DNA of 64,000 nucleotides. It comes from Dermanyssus gallinae (Eukaryota; Arthropoda; Arachnida; Mesostigmata; Dermanyssidae). The DNA is taken from positions 496,001-560,000 of the forward strand of contig QVRM01006427.1 in the NCBI GenBank assembly GCA_003439945.1, read 5' to 3'. Positions within the stretch are counted from its first letter, which is position 1. Every line of letters starts with the position of its first letter. Shown here in pieces: positions 27,430-42,263 of the stretch. The notes under the pieces are model-generated. The model did not search any database, had not been told where the DNA came from, and saw only the letters and a program-made list of their open reading frames with translations. The position numbers and the translations under genes were made by a program.

Positions 27430-28072
27430 TGCCCGGCCAGCTAAGAGCAGCGACCACTGATAGAAGAATAAGATACCTTGTAACCACTTACCAGCTGCCA
27501 GATTACGAAATCGCTAAGCAGACGGTCAATGACCACATAGCGACCGATGGAGCTAATCAAGCAGAAATAGCAGAACAAATATAACACCAGACGCTTGCGA
27601 TTGATTGTTAAGAGCCTCCTAACCAAATCGCAACGTCGCTCTTCCCTTAGCGTATTCGTCATCTCCTCTAGTACTGGCCTGTCTAACTAGTAACACGCAA
27701 TTGCAACCACTCTTTCTGCATCTACATCACTGCAAGCCCTGCCCGAAACGGGAACGAAGCGACTTTGTGCAACAACTTATGGTTACTGTACATTTCCTTT
27801 TCATCGTGACAGGGTGCGGACAATCGACTGAATAAAACGTTGTACTGTTTATTGTACGCGTTTTTACTGGATAATGAGCCTCAGTGAGTATCATAAGCGT
27901 GTAGTTTATTCTGATGTTCCAAATTTCTTTTACTGATAAGCCGTTCGTTGCGTATCATCAAATTCATGCCGTCGGCTCTAGATACACTCTAAAAACACAG
28001 CACGCTTCTAGTCTGTACCGTTTATCGGTCGTAGTTTGCTTTCCCAATTATTCGATTTTTTTATTGTATATA

Positions 28073-28119
<47 letters not shown>

Positions 28120-28500
28120 TATTTTTTTTTTAATTTGCTAACATGGAATTACCTTTATTATCACATAAAAGGTGAAAGGTGATATGTACATATATAGAAG
28201 ACGTTCTATGGTGTTAAGCGAGGAATTAAAAAGACAGATTGAGAGTTTGCGGGAGAACTCAAAGTTGATCACACAACTGCAGATAGAGTAAGAACCTAGC
28301 TCCAACGTCTGTAAATTATGTACATAGCCCCAACAAGTTTAGTTTCGGGGAAGCTTACACACATCCATTTGACTGCTTACACGCCGTTGCCAAGTTAATT
28401 TTGAACTGTATGGTTACCTACGAAAAACGCCGCCCTCCTAAGAAGATGCTCTATTCGGAAGCTGCACACACGTACCAAGTCCCAAACATCGACAATTTCA
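27430..28500 (+). repeat. Diverged local duplication, unit 2
   Basis: This unit mirrors 26,229-26,960 in order: GCAGCGACCACTGATAGAAG, AGATTACGAAATCGCTAAGC, the AGACGGTCAATGACCA stretch, and finally CGCCGTTGCCAAGTTAATTT near 28,383. An extra stretch with a (TA)n tract at 28,077-28,111 lies inside. Both units start just after a TA tract. Confidence 0.65.
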
Positions 28501-28805
28501 AGTAAATCATGGTATGTTCACGGTGGGACATCAGATACGTCGTTCACAGGAACGCAGCCGCAATTCATCAGCTGGAAAAACACTCTCGTAGCTAAAGAAG
28601 ACGTTCGATGACGATGCAACGCTTTCTCAGTATATGAGAACGCCGATCCGCAAGTTGATTAAGCGTTAAAAGAGAGGAAAAGGGGATTCGATAATTGAAT
28701 ATACCTATATATTATCGCGCATATTTACTTTTATTGCAGCTGCTAAGAAACGAATAAAACGTTTGCATTAACCTAATATGGATGTGTACACATATGTGTC
28801 TGTAC

Positions 28806-28839
<34 letters not shown>

Positions 28840-29428
28840 GAGGAATCTTATGGATCTTACCGTTTTAACGTTGCAAGGAACCTTGAGGATATACCGCTCG
28901 CACCGGGTCCATAAGAGCGGAAGCTACCATCAAGCAAGGACACGGACAGCTGATTCTTAACCTCACGTGACACCTGTTTACCACCATTTTTATTAAGGCG
29001 AGCATTGCCGAGTGTACAAACGTATTGTAAATGATTAATAAATCATCACAATATTTTCTATATATATATATATATATATATAAATATATACAACCTAATG
29101 TAGTTGCCACGCTTCCGCCACCTATCGGCCAAGCCAGTCGATACACTGCACACGTGTGGGCCGTATATGCGGCGTGCTGCTGCTGCTGTTGCTCTCGCAG
29201 CGGCTGGTTCCACCCGTTGCACGTTGGCGTGCGGCATGAACCCGTAGCGTAGCAGTTGCCGTCCGTTTGTGCTTGAACGAAAGATCCCACTCGTGAACTA
29301 AGCGGCACGCGCACCCCAGGGGACCACTGAGCAAAAACATCAGCAGCGTAGATAGAGGGACAAACAGCAACGAAGCACAGCATCGAGCAACACGACTGAT
29401 AGAGGAAGGCAAAAAAGAATTTTCACAC

Positions 29429-29509
<81 letters not shown>

Positions 29510-30082
29510 GTATATGTGTACATACAAAACAAAAGGAACACAGATTGGGTCGATGGACGTACGGTTAGCCGGCGAAGAACAGAAGGAATGTGGAGACACC
29601 CAAATCGAATGAAAGAGAACACAGGGCAAGGCAATCTTCTCATTCAGCTAGTGGCGTCATCATGGCGATGTCAGCCCAGGAAGGCAATGCAGTCTAAAGC
29701 CATGATGTGCTGCGTACCAAAGGCTTGCCTTCGGCCGTCATCAGGTCCTTGGTTGGGTGTATGGCTGGCGTTGCCTAGCTAGCAACAGAAAGCACGGCCC
29801 AGTGATGACTGTTTCGATACAGACTGTCTCGACGAGCGTAGAGCCATGATTGTTTCTCAGGCGCACACTCGTAGGCTAGCGATCGAACGAAACGGCGAGT
29901 CGAGAAAAAAACATAGGAACAGAAAACTCGGGGGGTCGACGGAACGACGGAGAATCGGGAAATCAAGGAGACGGTGGGGAAGACTAAGCTCGTACGACCA
30001 GTTGCCAGTTGAAGATTGAACAAGCAGAAGAGTTGAAAGCGAGGAGGACGGCAATGATGACGACTTAAGCAGCAGCAGCAAG
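28501..30082. other. Microsatellite-rich spacer
   Basis: It holds (TA)n tracts at 28,807-28,837, 29,059-29,091 and 29,429-29,512. Long frames on the minus strand (28,865-29,383 and 29,122-29,643) run through the TA tracts as Tyr-Ile repeats and have no domain, so I do not count them as genes. Confidence 0.45.
29429..29512. repeat. (TA)n microsatellite
   Basis: About 40 TA units. Confidence 0.95.
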
Positions 30083-30330
<248 letters not shown>

Positions 30331-30750
30331 GAGCATCAACAACAAGAGTAACATCAAGGGCATTTTCATCAGGAGCAACAACAACAGCAACGAAAATGCC
30401 AAATTAATATAGCCGCAGTAGAGTAGGATAGAATAGAAGGCATACTATGAGACGCTAGAAAGATTCGTAGCATACAGCAGAGAAATGGCCGGAAGAATAG
30501 ACAAAAAGAATGGGTCGTCGAAGTGGAAGAGGAAAAGGTGGTGATGGTAGTTTTACGTTATGACCATTGTTGTTACAGCTGCGAGCGTCGCTGATTCAGC
30601 CGCTTCTTTCTTGGTCGGTGGCGCTCAAGATTACTCGACTTGAGATGCGGAGGTTAAAGCGGCCTCTGGTTCTGATGAGACGACATGCTAAATTCTAACC
30701 GAGCACAACAAAAACCAAGCTGATATCTAGGTTTAGGTGTCTCTCCCTCC

Positions 30751-30792
<42 letters not shown>

Positions 30793-30974
30793 ATATATAT
30801 ATATATAATTGTTCTTTACTTTAATTTGTCGAGCGTCCGACAGCTTTGCTTCATCTGTCTCTACTTTGCTCGAATCTCCCTGTCTGCCTTCGATGGGGCA
30901 TGATGGAATCGGAGCTCTCGGAAAATTCCCGCACATAGGCCGGCAAACGTTTGTGCGCGGAGTGTTACATATAT

Positions 30975-31007
<33 letters not shown>

Positions 31008-31608
31008 ACCACACATTGTTCTATTGTGAACACATTGTGAGTGTGACTGCATTGTATACAATGTATGAACGCATACATACATGAATGAATGGAGTAGCAA
31101 CGCTACAACGACCGGGCATCTGCGTTGTATCTGCGACGCTGCTTTTCCATGGCTAAAGTATGTAGCGACTCCAACAAGTCTGCCTTGCCTGCTTGTGGCC
31201 TGCAGCATTTTTATTTGCAATCTCGTCTGCGGTCTGTTGCCAGACCCGTTCTGCGATGTTCCCATGCTGTCAGCGAATTCCTTAGCAGATGAGTTTTCTC
31301 CGTCTGTTGTAGTCGAACTAATTATCATTATTACTGTAATCTGCCGTGCGCGGATCGCGGCCGGCACACAATTAGCTCTCAAATTACAATCCACTTCTAC
31401 GATCACTGTGAGATGGAAGCATAAAATGACACAGTACAGCTGATACAAAACTACCCAGTTGCTGAACGCATTGTCGAACAGAGGCAAACGAGTTGGAGTA
31501 TACAGCCAACATTTTGTAACTGATACATGCCAGGATGAATAAATAGTGAAATTTAATCCGCCAATTAATAATAATATATGTATTAAACAAAATTGCTAGT
31601 TTACAACA

Positions 31609-31653
<45 letters not shown>

Positions 31654-32978
31654 AATCATGTATTTGCACAATCGGTAGTGCTCGCCAAAAAAAGAAATGT
31701 ATGCGCCTATCTTTATGCGCATAAGATCACCACCAGGCAACCGATTTGACATTTGTTAACGTAAACGCTATGCCTTATTAAAACATATAAAAAACAGCGC
31801 CAATCAACGAGTAGGCACACATTATTTAGATTAGATTTTTCCTTCTACAAAGGAAAAATAGATCCTTACAAGGAGTTTAGCCCGCTGGTAACAATATAGC
31901 ACCGGACAAAGAATTCAATTATTTACCACCGAGTTATACTCGGTACAAATCACGAGGTAGCCACCGAGATGATCTTAACACTTGGCATCCAAGCCCAAAG
32001 CCTCCTCTAGCGACGCGCCTCTTATGTTTGAGTTTTGGTCACTTTCTCACAATCCTCTACACAAGCCACGTTTTCGTCGACCAGTGCTGTTTTTAAACGT
32101 CCTTCACATAGATAAAATTTACAGTTTTTTGCCATGCACACTCTCCAAGCATAAGGCTTCGTCCCCACGGGTACATCGAAGCTCTGGAGACACTCTTGTG
32201 TACTAAATGTGTCGCACAAAGGATGCACAAAGGATGCACAAAACAACAGAAAGCAGTCTAATTGTTGGCACTGACATGTTTGTGCTCGCCGTAATCTGAT
32301 ATCGTTGTCTGTGAGATCATTGATTCGTCTCGAATGTTCAACTCAAATATAAGAAGATACGACACTGGCTGTCAGTGAAATTGATTCTTACTCTGCAGGG
32401 GACAGATGAGTACTTTAGTAACATTAGTACTTTAGTAAATGAGTGGCCGCCGAGCAAATCCAAACGTAATCTATGCCAAAGATACATTTAATTTTCTATT
32501 CCCTTCACGAGTATGAACTCCATTCGTATACTACCTACCAACCTTACACGATCGAATTCATGCCGCAAAGCGTAGTTACGCAATGAGATAATGAGTAGTG
32601 ATAATAAGTACCCCCACAAGTACTCTTGTCTCTATGCCTTTTAAGTCAAGGCAGATCAGGCGTACCGACCGGTCCGGAATTGATTGCAGACACCTCTTCG
32701 TATAGTTTTTAATAGTCATTTGATGGATTACGACAATATGAATTCGTTGCCGCATAATCTCTCTTTATATGTATGCTTTACCTCCCATGAGCATCAGACC
32801 TAGGAAACGTTACTATAGGGAGTTTACACACCAGACCAATTTTCTACTTACGAGGAAGGTGCTTGCAACACGCATATTTCGCGCGCATCACCATCATCAT
32901 TACTCGCGTCGTCGCACATGATCGTCGGAAAGAGATCCACAGTTTCTCCTGTCCTCAGCCGACTCATCTAACCTAAAA
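30331..32978. other. Spacer with microsatellites
   Basis: (CT)n then (TA)n at about 30,752-30,807, (TA)n at 30,969-31,006 and 31,617-31,650. Frames at 30,861-31,487 (minus) and 31,081-31,443 (plus) overlap on opposite strands without domains. I see no supported gene. Confidence 0.4.
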
Positions 32979-33152
32979 CTTTTCGGGCTGTCCCTCGACC
33001 AAGATTTAATGTCCACGAGACTGTTTTTCGCATCGCTTCAAAGACGGACCCCCATAAATACAAATGTGCAACGGTGGGGCTCGAACCCGCGCAGCTATGT
33101 GTCTTCTGCGGTCGTGAAGCGTAGGCGAATGCATCACGACACCGGGCTCGAC
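32979..33152 (-). mobile_element. tRNA-derived SINE, copy 3
   Basis: A complete unit on the minus strand: GTCGAGCCCGGTGTCGTG head, GGGTTCGAGCCCCACC B-box-like motif, CATTTGTATTTATGGG in the body, and end GACAGCCCGAAAAG. Confidence 0.87.
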
Positions 33153-33471
33153 CCCCGGGCGACCAGCTGGTTCACCTCATCTGTTCCGCGCACCCCCTTG
33201 GCTGGATGATCAAAATTAGATTATATAAATCCTGCTCGTTAGTTTGATATGGGAGCTTTTGGGAATGCATTATGCACATGTGTCACGGGCACTGTGACTA
33301 TCTATCAGTGACTAGTGTGGAACTCCTAGACCCAGTAAACGCGGATCCCTCCCGCCACCCTCCCAAGATTAGTCCTGCCTTTCCTTCGTGAGGCCCGTTT
33401 GTTTGATGTGCTGAAGATTCGACGGGTTGCGTTGCCGTCGATGATCAAAAAACGGCACCGATGAATGATGA
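33153..33471. other. Spacer
   Basis: No gene is recognised between the SINE and the minisatellite. Confidence 0.4.
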
Positions 33472-33620
33472 ACGCTATGATCGCCAATATGCGTGATAAT
33501 AACGCTATGATGTCCAATGTGCGTGATAATGAGCGCTATGATGTCCAACGTGCGTGATAGTGAGCGCTATGAAGTCCAATGTGTGAGATAATGCACGCTA
33601 TGATGCCCAATGTGAGTGCA
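33472..33620. repeat. 31-bp minisatellite, five units
   Basis: The core ACGCTATGATGTCCAATGTG plus CGTGATAATGAG recurs at 33,472, 33,502, 33,533, 33,564 and 33,595 (period 30 or 31 bp), with a few substitutions per unit. Confidence 0.9.
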
Positions 33621-34081
33621 TGTTGAGGCATCTGAGCGCAGGGCCGAAAGACCTAGTACTCCAATAAGGGTCAGAAGGGCCGATAGGTTCAACGGGCCAA
33701 GTGACCCCGTAGCTGATCTTCACATGAGTGCGCGTGAAGAGCATCGCTTCATCTAAGGAAAGGGAGGAAGAAAGAGAGGTTTGAAGGAGGAAACGGAAAG
33801 CCAACCTCTAGACTTCTGTGTCCTTGCACCCGTGCTGCTGCTGCTGCTACTGCCGTTACTGAGCTGTTTTAGATGCAACACTGATTATATATACTTCATA
33901 GATCCGCAAGACCGATCCTGCCAACTGTCGTCTAGCATCCTGGCAGAAAGTTGTCGTTCGCTTTGCTGTCGACAGCTGTTGAAGGCTTCCCAATAAAGTG
34001 CAGCCGTGACAGTGTGCGGGACGTCGAGAGGACAGTTATGGCAAGCGGGCGCAAGAAGCATGGCAGGAATTGTACTGCGAC

Positions 34082-34125
<44 letters not shown>

Positions 34126-35439
34126 GAATCCAACGTATTGAATATTTCAAAATTAAATAGGTAAATCGATTTCTGAAAACGAACTGTATGGTATTCCCCA
34201 CTCGTGCAGGCCTAATGAGGCAACAAACACAAGACGACGTAATTTCAACGATTTGACAGTTGATAAACATAGCTTCAGATTCTCGACCAGCTGTCGTGGT
34301 AGGAACAGGTCCTTACTGACATGAATACTAAACCGATTGAGTGAAATGCCGCGCGCATCGTACGATGCATGTTAGAGCTCCTAGAGCAATAATAATAATA
34401 CTTTTTGGAAAACAAGTGTTTATTATTCTTATAATTATGTACATATATCACAATTACTAATATATTAATTATATAACATTTACAATATTGCTTATATTAT
34501 TATTGCTCGAGTGTCGCTGAACACTCAACATCATCTTGCCGTTGCCTCTCTAATAATAATAATAATAAATAAACTATAGTGAATTCTTAAAGATAACGAG
34601 TCTGCTTGTATTACGGGCGTTTGATGTAGGCGTGGCGAGTATAACGTTGACACGGAGTGAGGCAAATATCGTGCCGAAGCCCATTATGCTAAATACGCTA
34701 CTAGAAGCATTCTTGTTGAAAGAGTTACTTCAAATTCGGAGTCTTTGTGAAATGCAATCAAGCTTTGAATACAGCGAGTGAATCCAACGCATTATGTTAC
34801 AGCAACGCTCAGTCCGCTTCATATCTCGAGAGCCAAATAGAAACGCATGTCCTGCGGCGATACGAATGACTGGCTCTCTTCAAACAACGGGACAACACTC
34901 TCGGGCACACGGGCAGCACCTGATAAATCTCTGAGTAAATCCGTTTCTGGATCCAGAGTGTCGCGGTATATCTGTTATATTGGTATATATATGTTTATAA
35001 TATAGGAAGAGTTACACACATCCTACATGTAGTACAGTATAGTATGGGACTCTCATTGATGTTAAATATTTAAATAGAGTTCTCGAATTGCCGTTACAAA
35101 GACCGCATGCAATATGTGAGACTGTGTGCCATTCTATCTAGTCGGCCACTGAAAAATATGCTTCCACAGCACGAACATATAAGAACACCTACTTTAATTG
35201 TTTCTTCTTTGCCGTTGTTGATATAAGTGTTTACAATCTGTTTTGTGTTGATTCCTTTTCAATTATTTACGAAAGAACAAAGCAGACAGTTTGTAATGCA
35301 ATTTTAAATCTTTCCGGCGTTGCACGCCTGAACGCCGACGGGTACAGGGGGTGCGCAACTCGATGGGGCAGCGCAGACAGACTAACCCGGTCTTTAGGCG
35401 ACGATGCTGCACTCCAACAAGTAACGTGCTGCAAGCGCT
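33621..35439. other. Spacer with (TA)n and AAT runs
   Basis: A (TA)n tract is at 34,084-34,122, with short AAT runs at about 34,389-34,402 and 34,552-34,567. No domain was recognised in the short frames. Confidence 0.4.
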
Positions 35440-35858
35440 TGAATGAGTAACGACGTCATGGGCATTTCCTTTGGGAAAAGCTTGCACAGAGGTCCGAGCC
35501 AAAATAATAAAACCATAGGTAGAACCTTACATTCGGCGCACCCGTTCTGCATACAAGGCCAGCTGCCACAGGTGGAAAGCTCCGAATTTGCGAAAGAGAA
35601 TGGTTTTCTGTCTGAATCCCAACACGTATTCCGAAGAGACCGGTCAACCCGCACTGCAGTCTAGCGAGCCCTGTGCAAAGCGGAACGCCTTGTCACTCCG
35701 CGCCATACTCGGGAGAGGTTCTAGTAACTATGCTCGACGTTAGAAACGCCTCCAACGAGTGGCTTCCCGGGCGAGTATCACTTTTGCTTCAAGGGGTCTA
35801 GCTGGAAAATGTGGAACGCACTGTCGGACATTCCACAAGGGTAGCTGACCAGCATTTC
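35440..35858 (+). pseudogene. LINE reverse transcriptase fragment
   Basis: The plus strand gives ENGFLSESQHVFRRDRSTRT at about 35,588-35,655 and VLVTMLDVRNASNEWLPGRV at about 35,720-35,780. These match the stretch before motif A and motif A itself (LDVRNAFN) of R1/Jockey-like RTs. The fragment stops at a SINE inserted at 35,859. It is a third LINE family, unlike those at 3.6 kb and 17.5 kb. Confidence 0.65.
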
Positions 35859-36030
35859 GTCGAGATCGGTGGCGTGGTGCATTCGGCTACGCCTCACGAC
35901 CGAAGGAGACGACAGATAAAAGCGCGGGTTCGAGCCCCACAGTTGCACATTTGTACTTATGGGGTTCGTCTAAGAAGCAATGCAAAGAGCAGTTCCGTGA
36001 ACGTTAAATCTTGGCTGAGAGTCAGCCCGT
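35859..36030 (+). mobile_element. tRNA-derived SINE, copy 4 (opposite orientation)
   Basis: This is the only copy in plus orientation. It begins GTCGAGATCGGTGGCGTGGTG, has the B-box-like GGGTTCGAGCCCCAC at about 35,926-35,940, then CATTTGTACTTATGGG, and ends TTGGCTGAGAGTCAGCCCG. Confidence 0.87.
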
Positions 36031-36052
36031 TTATTTGATAGCTTTACCGCCG

Positions 36053-36105
36053 TTGTGGGCCGGTAGTGTGGGACTCCAACCCACTAAAAACCAGTCATGT
36101 CTCCG
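36053..36105 (+). repeat. Repeat shared with 10.2 kb
   Basis: GTGGGCCGGTAGTGTGGGAC and CCACTAAAAACCAGTCATG match the reverse strand at 10,207-10,285. It directly follows SINE copy 4. Confidence 0.55.
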
Positions 36106-38160
36106 TCGTTCATCCGGTGACGACAGGAGACTGCTTGAGTTCTGGCCCATTCGCTTTCTCGAAAGGGTCACGGGCATCCGTAGGATGTTCGCCACCAATT
36201 TTGTCAACAGGATTACCGCAAAATCTTGCGATAATCGCGCTAGTGAGTGGAAAGCTATTGATACGCTTGCAAACGACGTGTTGTTTGTCCAGGGACGTCG
36301 CTGGTGGTTCCGCTGGTGAGAACGATAGTGGTGCACGCTGCACTATCCAAACTGAGCACCCCAGCACTGTGCGTGTGTCGGGGTGTCCTCGGGTGCATCG
36401 CCGCAGTAGACGCACGTGGGGCTGGGAATCGTTCCGTGCAAGAGTAGAGGCATTCCGTTGTAGGAAGCGTTCCGTGCTAAAGCCACGAAATAATCTCGAA
36501 TTACCTATACAATAGAGCGAGGCATATCCAGGAAGTAGCTGCGGCCACCCCCAACACGGAGCAAAGCAAACGATTGGATTTTATTTCTTTTCATTTATTT
36601 AAAATGCACCCTGTTTGGGTATGTAATATTGGATTTTAGTGGATTTGTCACACAGGCGCGAGCAATCCAAGCGTGCCGTACGCCAAGGCTACGATAGCAG
36701 ATGTCGTCGACACACTGGGCTCAGTCAAGTGAAGTTGTTTTCCTAGTGGGCAGTTAATGCCGCCCTCTGACGAGCTGTTCAACACTGCGCGCTGTCTGCG
36801 ATTCCTTTGGGACGCGAGCTTTTGCGGCTCTTCCGTTACTGGGTCGACAAGGCCCTCAATGTATCTAACGACATCTCTCGCCTGATGCCAAGTATGCATG
36901 GCCTTTTTCAATAGAAAAGCGTGCCGATTTTTGGTGCGTAAATTAGAACAGAAAACTTTACGTAACGGTGGTGGGTATAATGAAAACTGCACTGAATGCC
37001 CTCCGCTAAGATCATTACAATACACAACATGAATTACACAATATCAATGTAAAGACTTTCATTCCCTGATGCGTAGATTGGCTTGACGGCCGGGCTATTA
37101 TCTATCCACAACAGATATCCATCACAGTGGGGAGAGCTTAACAGGTCCATGAGGCAAAACTACAACGCTCGCTAGATAACCAAAAATCATACTACAGAGC
37201 TTCTCTAGCAGTGGAGTATCACTGGCCAAAGAAAAACAGTATGAAAACTTTGGTACGACAAGGATATTAGACAACATTACGTGAAATTCTGCTTATCTCA
37301 GAATGATGTGGTTCCAAACCAGAAATTCAGTCGAGATAAGAGCGCCGAGATTGTTGACCGCTGAACCTCTCTTTGAATTCGCAGCAAGTAACCGGAATAA
37401 AAGCACGTTTTACTTCTACGTCAATATGGAATTCGATATACAGCTAGACTGTCCGTACTCTGTAGCACATTGTAATAACAAGTTTCCCCCGATATCCAGA
37501 GTTATTACCTTGTCGAGCAAATTGCAAATATTTAAATTGCAACTTTGTTGGATTCTGTTGAAACCCGTTTGCTACGAGCGAAACCGTCTAACTAAGAGTA
37601 TAGTGCGCTGAATTGATAAGCATTATCCGCCGGCTGTCCCTAGTACATACCCGACGATTAATAGAGTACCTATTTACATAACTCAAACTGAAACGTAATG
37701 CAATGAGACGTTGTCTACGACAACACAAGGTAGACGCAAAGGCGGCAGGGCGCTTTCAGAGTTCGCGAGCAAAGTCATGGTAATGAGCCAATTGAGGATT
37801 AGTGTGTAGAGGCCTAGTCTGTTTCAACGTATGCTCTTCTCTCCCATAGCACATTTGTTTTCAAGTCAATATATGCGCAGTATGAACTCTCGCATTTTAC
37901 TTTACCTTATTTCACTTAATTAAAAGTAGTCGAGCAATTATTTTCAATGAGCATTAAGTGTCACCCACCAGCTTTCAATGCAAGATACTTCTAATTAGAA
38001 TTTAATATCGGCCCCGATGTCCCGACGGGCTGATCGGTGTGGTGTTTTGCGTATCAAGCCGCAGTGGGCAAGAGCACGAGCTCACCTTGGAGATTAGAAA
38101 TAGCCGTCTCTAACGGAAGACGAATGTCCACTGTGCCGCCCTAACATAATAGCCTGCGAG
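36106..38160. other. Spacer with an unassigned 125-codon frame
   Basis: The minus frame 36,648-37,025 is open for 125 codons from an ATG, without low complexity, and ends in GLLAPV. I recognise no domain and no nearby exon. It could be an exon of an unknown gene or chance. The rest of the stretch holds no supported gene. Confidence 0.3.
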
Positions 38161-38167
38161 TTGCATA

Positions 38168-39648
<1,481 letters not shown>

Positions 39649-39649
39649 C

Positions 39650-39650
<1 letters not shown>

Positions 39651-39706
<56 letters not shown>
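39651..39706. repeat. (TA)n microsatellite right of mariner
   Basis: TA units with one TACATA step, continuing the tract into which the mariner inserted. Confidence 0.95.
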
Positions 39707-40979
39707 CCAGGCCTGGATTTAGGGCTGATGTAGTTTGTCGTCGCGTTCGCTGGGGGGCTATTGTTTGCATCCCGTTATGAGTCAAGAGTGTAACACACAA
39801 TGTAGTAGACAGGAAATAAAAAGGACATATATATATATATATATATCCCTTCTTTAGCGAATTCATTCTTACTAAGCATACCTCGACTCGACGGCGCTGT
39901 GTTCTTCTACGACTAAAGGGAAAATAGCACCTACAAGAGCATATCTGCTTAGAGTCTTGCTTCTTCTTCCTAACCAGAACGGAATAAATGCGACTGCTTC
40001 GATGGCAAATGTTTGCGCTTTCTTCGAGCCTAAAGCTGTTCACTGTCATGTCGCAATGCGGGCGTTCAGTTTCTTACGTTGCAAATTTTGATGCGATGGA
40101 AAGTTTGGCCTTCCACAGTAGGTACTATGAGGTAATCTTTCTTGTAGGTGGTAGTACACATCTGATGGTCGACGGGGTTGCATATATGATGAATTAATAA
40201 TCTCATGGTTAGATTCGTGTTTGTACTTTATATATATATATATATATATATGCTTTTTTTGCCTAAGTGAACGCGTTAACATTCAATTCATTTAAGTCTG
40301 ACTGAACGTGGCTGCGTGCCGAAATATAAATGCTACAAGCGGTCGCCAAAAGCGACCAACCTGCGCCATTTTCTTGAAGGGGACAAAGCAGGATATTGTT
40401 TCAATTAAATTCAAATAAAATGCACCTTTATTTTGTCAAGAGGGACAACTAGGTCGACGAGCAGCAACGCCGTGGAGCATTTTATATATTCTTCTAAATT
40501 ATAATGAAATAAACATCATATCCTATGTTTAGTATATTGAGGCAGAAGGCTAAACCAAAAAAAGCATAAAGATAAAAAATAAAATATGTGCATAGTGCAA
40601 AAAAAAAAAAAGAGGGACAATATTTACAATACATATACAAGGCGTTACCTAGATTTATACAACGTTCAGTTTATTTGTATGCCGATATTTGCACCGTTAG
40701 CGTTTCGAGTTCTCGATGCCATCCGCTACGGAAACATGTTGTTTACACGATCTGTCTTAGTAAATTATTTCTAAGATTGTTTAAACAAAAGCTAAAATAG
40801 TTTGATATATTTGATAAGTCGATAATACGATTGCACGTGCGATAAGCCGCTCTGTACTACACTTCCCAAATAGGGTATATCACAATCGAATTTCGGGCAA
40901 TGTTACACCTTAATGAGACACGGCAAATATTTTTTTCGAACACTTTCTAATGCTTCAATGTGTTTGTCTAAATAAAGCC
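39707..40979. other. Spacer
   Basis: Small (TA)n tracts lie at 39,828-39,847 and 40,229-40,251. No gene is recognised. Confidence 0.4.
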
Positions 40980-42150
40980 GCCAAGCCTCACAACAATAGG
41001 TAAACTTAGGGACAGCCAAACTATTATATTATGCCTCATGTATAAATTGTAATCATAAATTAAAAACAATGAAATATGGTATTAGATATAATACTAGTTG
41101 ATCGAGCGACTTGTGTGATATGAGTGCTAAAATTCAATTCCGGTGTCACTGTAACCCCGAGGTCCCCAATGCTATTTAGAATGGAGATAGTCTTTCCATG
41201 TGGCGCGTAGTTATGGGCTTCCTTTAAACACAATACTGCACATTTTAGCACTTATATAGGCATCTCATTATCCACACACCATCTAGAAACCACCTCAGTC
41301 GTACTCTGTAGTGTTTGTCCTTCCTTTAGCGGTGTTGGAAGGTTTGCATAGTTTCAGATCATCAGCATAAAGAAGTTATTGATCCGGGGTAACGCCTATA
41401 AGATCTAAAATAAATATGCAAAATAAAAGTGGACTGGGGCTTGATCCTTGAGGGACGTCAGAAGGACACGCACCAGACTCACTAAAGGTATTGTTTGCGC
41501 GAACGCAGACCTCTCTAGATGTATGATCCCCCCTCTGGCACCATATGTTACCAACCGTTAACTAAGTAACAAACTAAAATTTTTGGGCTAACCTTCAGCT
41601 AACGTTTAACGTCCACGGGGCTGATTTTGCATTGCTTCGTAAGACGGACCCCATAAATGCGAATGTGCAACAGTGGGGCTCGAACCCGTGCACCTATGTG
41701 TCTCCTCCTTCTACCACCCTGACTCTGTGACGCCTAGTCTGCGAGCACCGGCCTGGCGGACACGGTTATTTTCGTCTGTCTGCCCTAGTAAACACTGCTA
41801 TCCCAGAGAGCGCAAGTGGGTTGTTTCACACTCAATGCACATCAAATTCGTAGAGTTTCGCTCATCTTTGTAAATTGCCTGTAGCAGCCGAATTGGCGAC
41901 ATATCTCAAATTAAACGCGGATGGCGCGCAGTAGCCAATCCGTCAGCAACGTCATGACAGCCTAGTTAGCAACCCATGATATAGAGCGCTTATCAACATT
42001 CAAGTACCTACGTTTTTTAAAAGTTTCACATAAATTACTCGATCAATGCCTTCGAGAAATTAAAATATACACGATCAAAGGCCAGTCTATTGTTTATCAG
42101 GATGGCCCAATCTTAGGTCATTTCGACAAGTGAACTTGCCGTGGATTTGC
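40980..42150 (-). pseudogene. Jockey/CR1-like RT fossil split by a SINE
   Basis: On the minus strand a motif-A-like RLAFDRVYFNFSKAL lies near 42,090. After a break containing a SINE, the RT resumes at 41,540 with SREVCVRANNTFSESGACPS, then DVPQGSSPSPLLF (motif B), LLYADDLKLCKP (motif C, both Asp kept) near 41,370, and DLGVTVTPELNFSTHI near 41,140. Stops interrupt all blocks. The order fits one LINE copy read from high to low coordinates. The SINE at 41,578-41,712 lies between motifs A and B. Confidence 0.7.
41578..41712 (-). mobile_element. tRNA-derived SINE, copy 5 (truncated)
   Basis: The unit is on the minus strand, with the B-box-like GGGTTCGAGCCCCAC and body but without the first part of the tRNA-like head. 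It sits inside an older LINE fossil, so it is younger than that LINE. Confidence 0.82.
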
Positions 42151-42263
42151 TTTTAGTAAAATCACGTTAGTTTTTATCCAACAAGCGGTTGGATTGGAGA
42201 AAACGCATTTTTAAAATTAAGACTACCTGAACTATACGTTCAAAGCCAGTCATGGCCAGTCAT

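Noticed and set aside
30861..31487. 208-codon minus frame
   Set aside because: It reads through a TA tract, overlaps a plus-strand frame of similar quality and shows no domain.
33472..33620. CRISPR-like array
   Set aside because: The repeats are contiguous with no spacers, and the genome is eukaryotic; it is a minisatellite.
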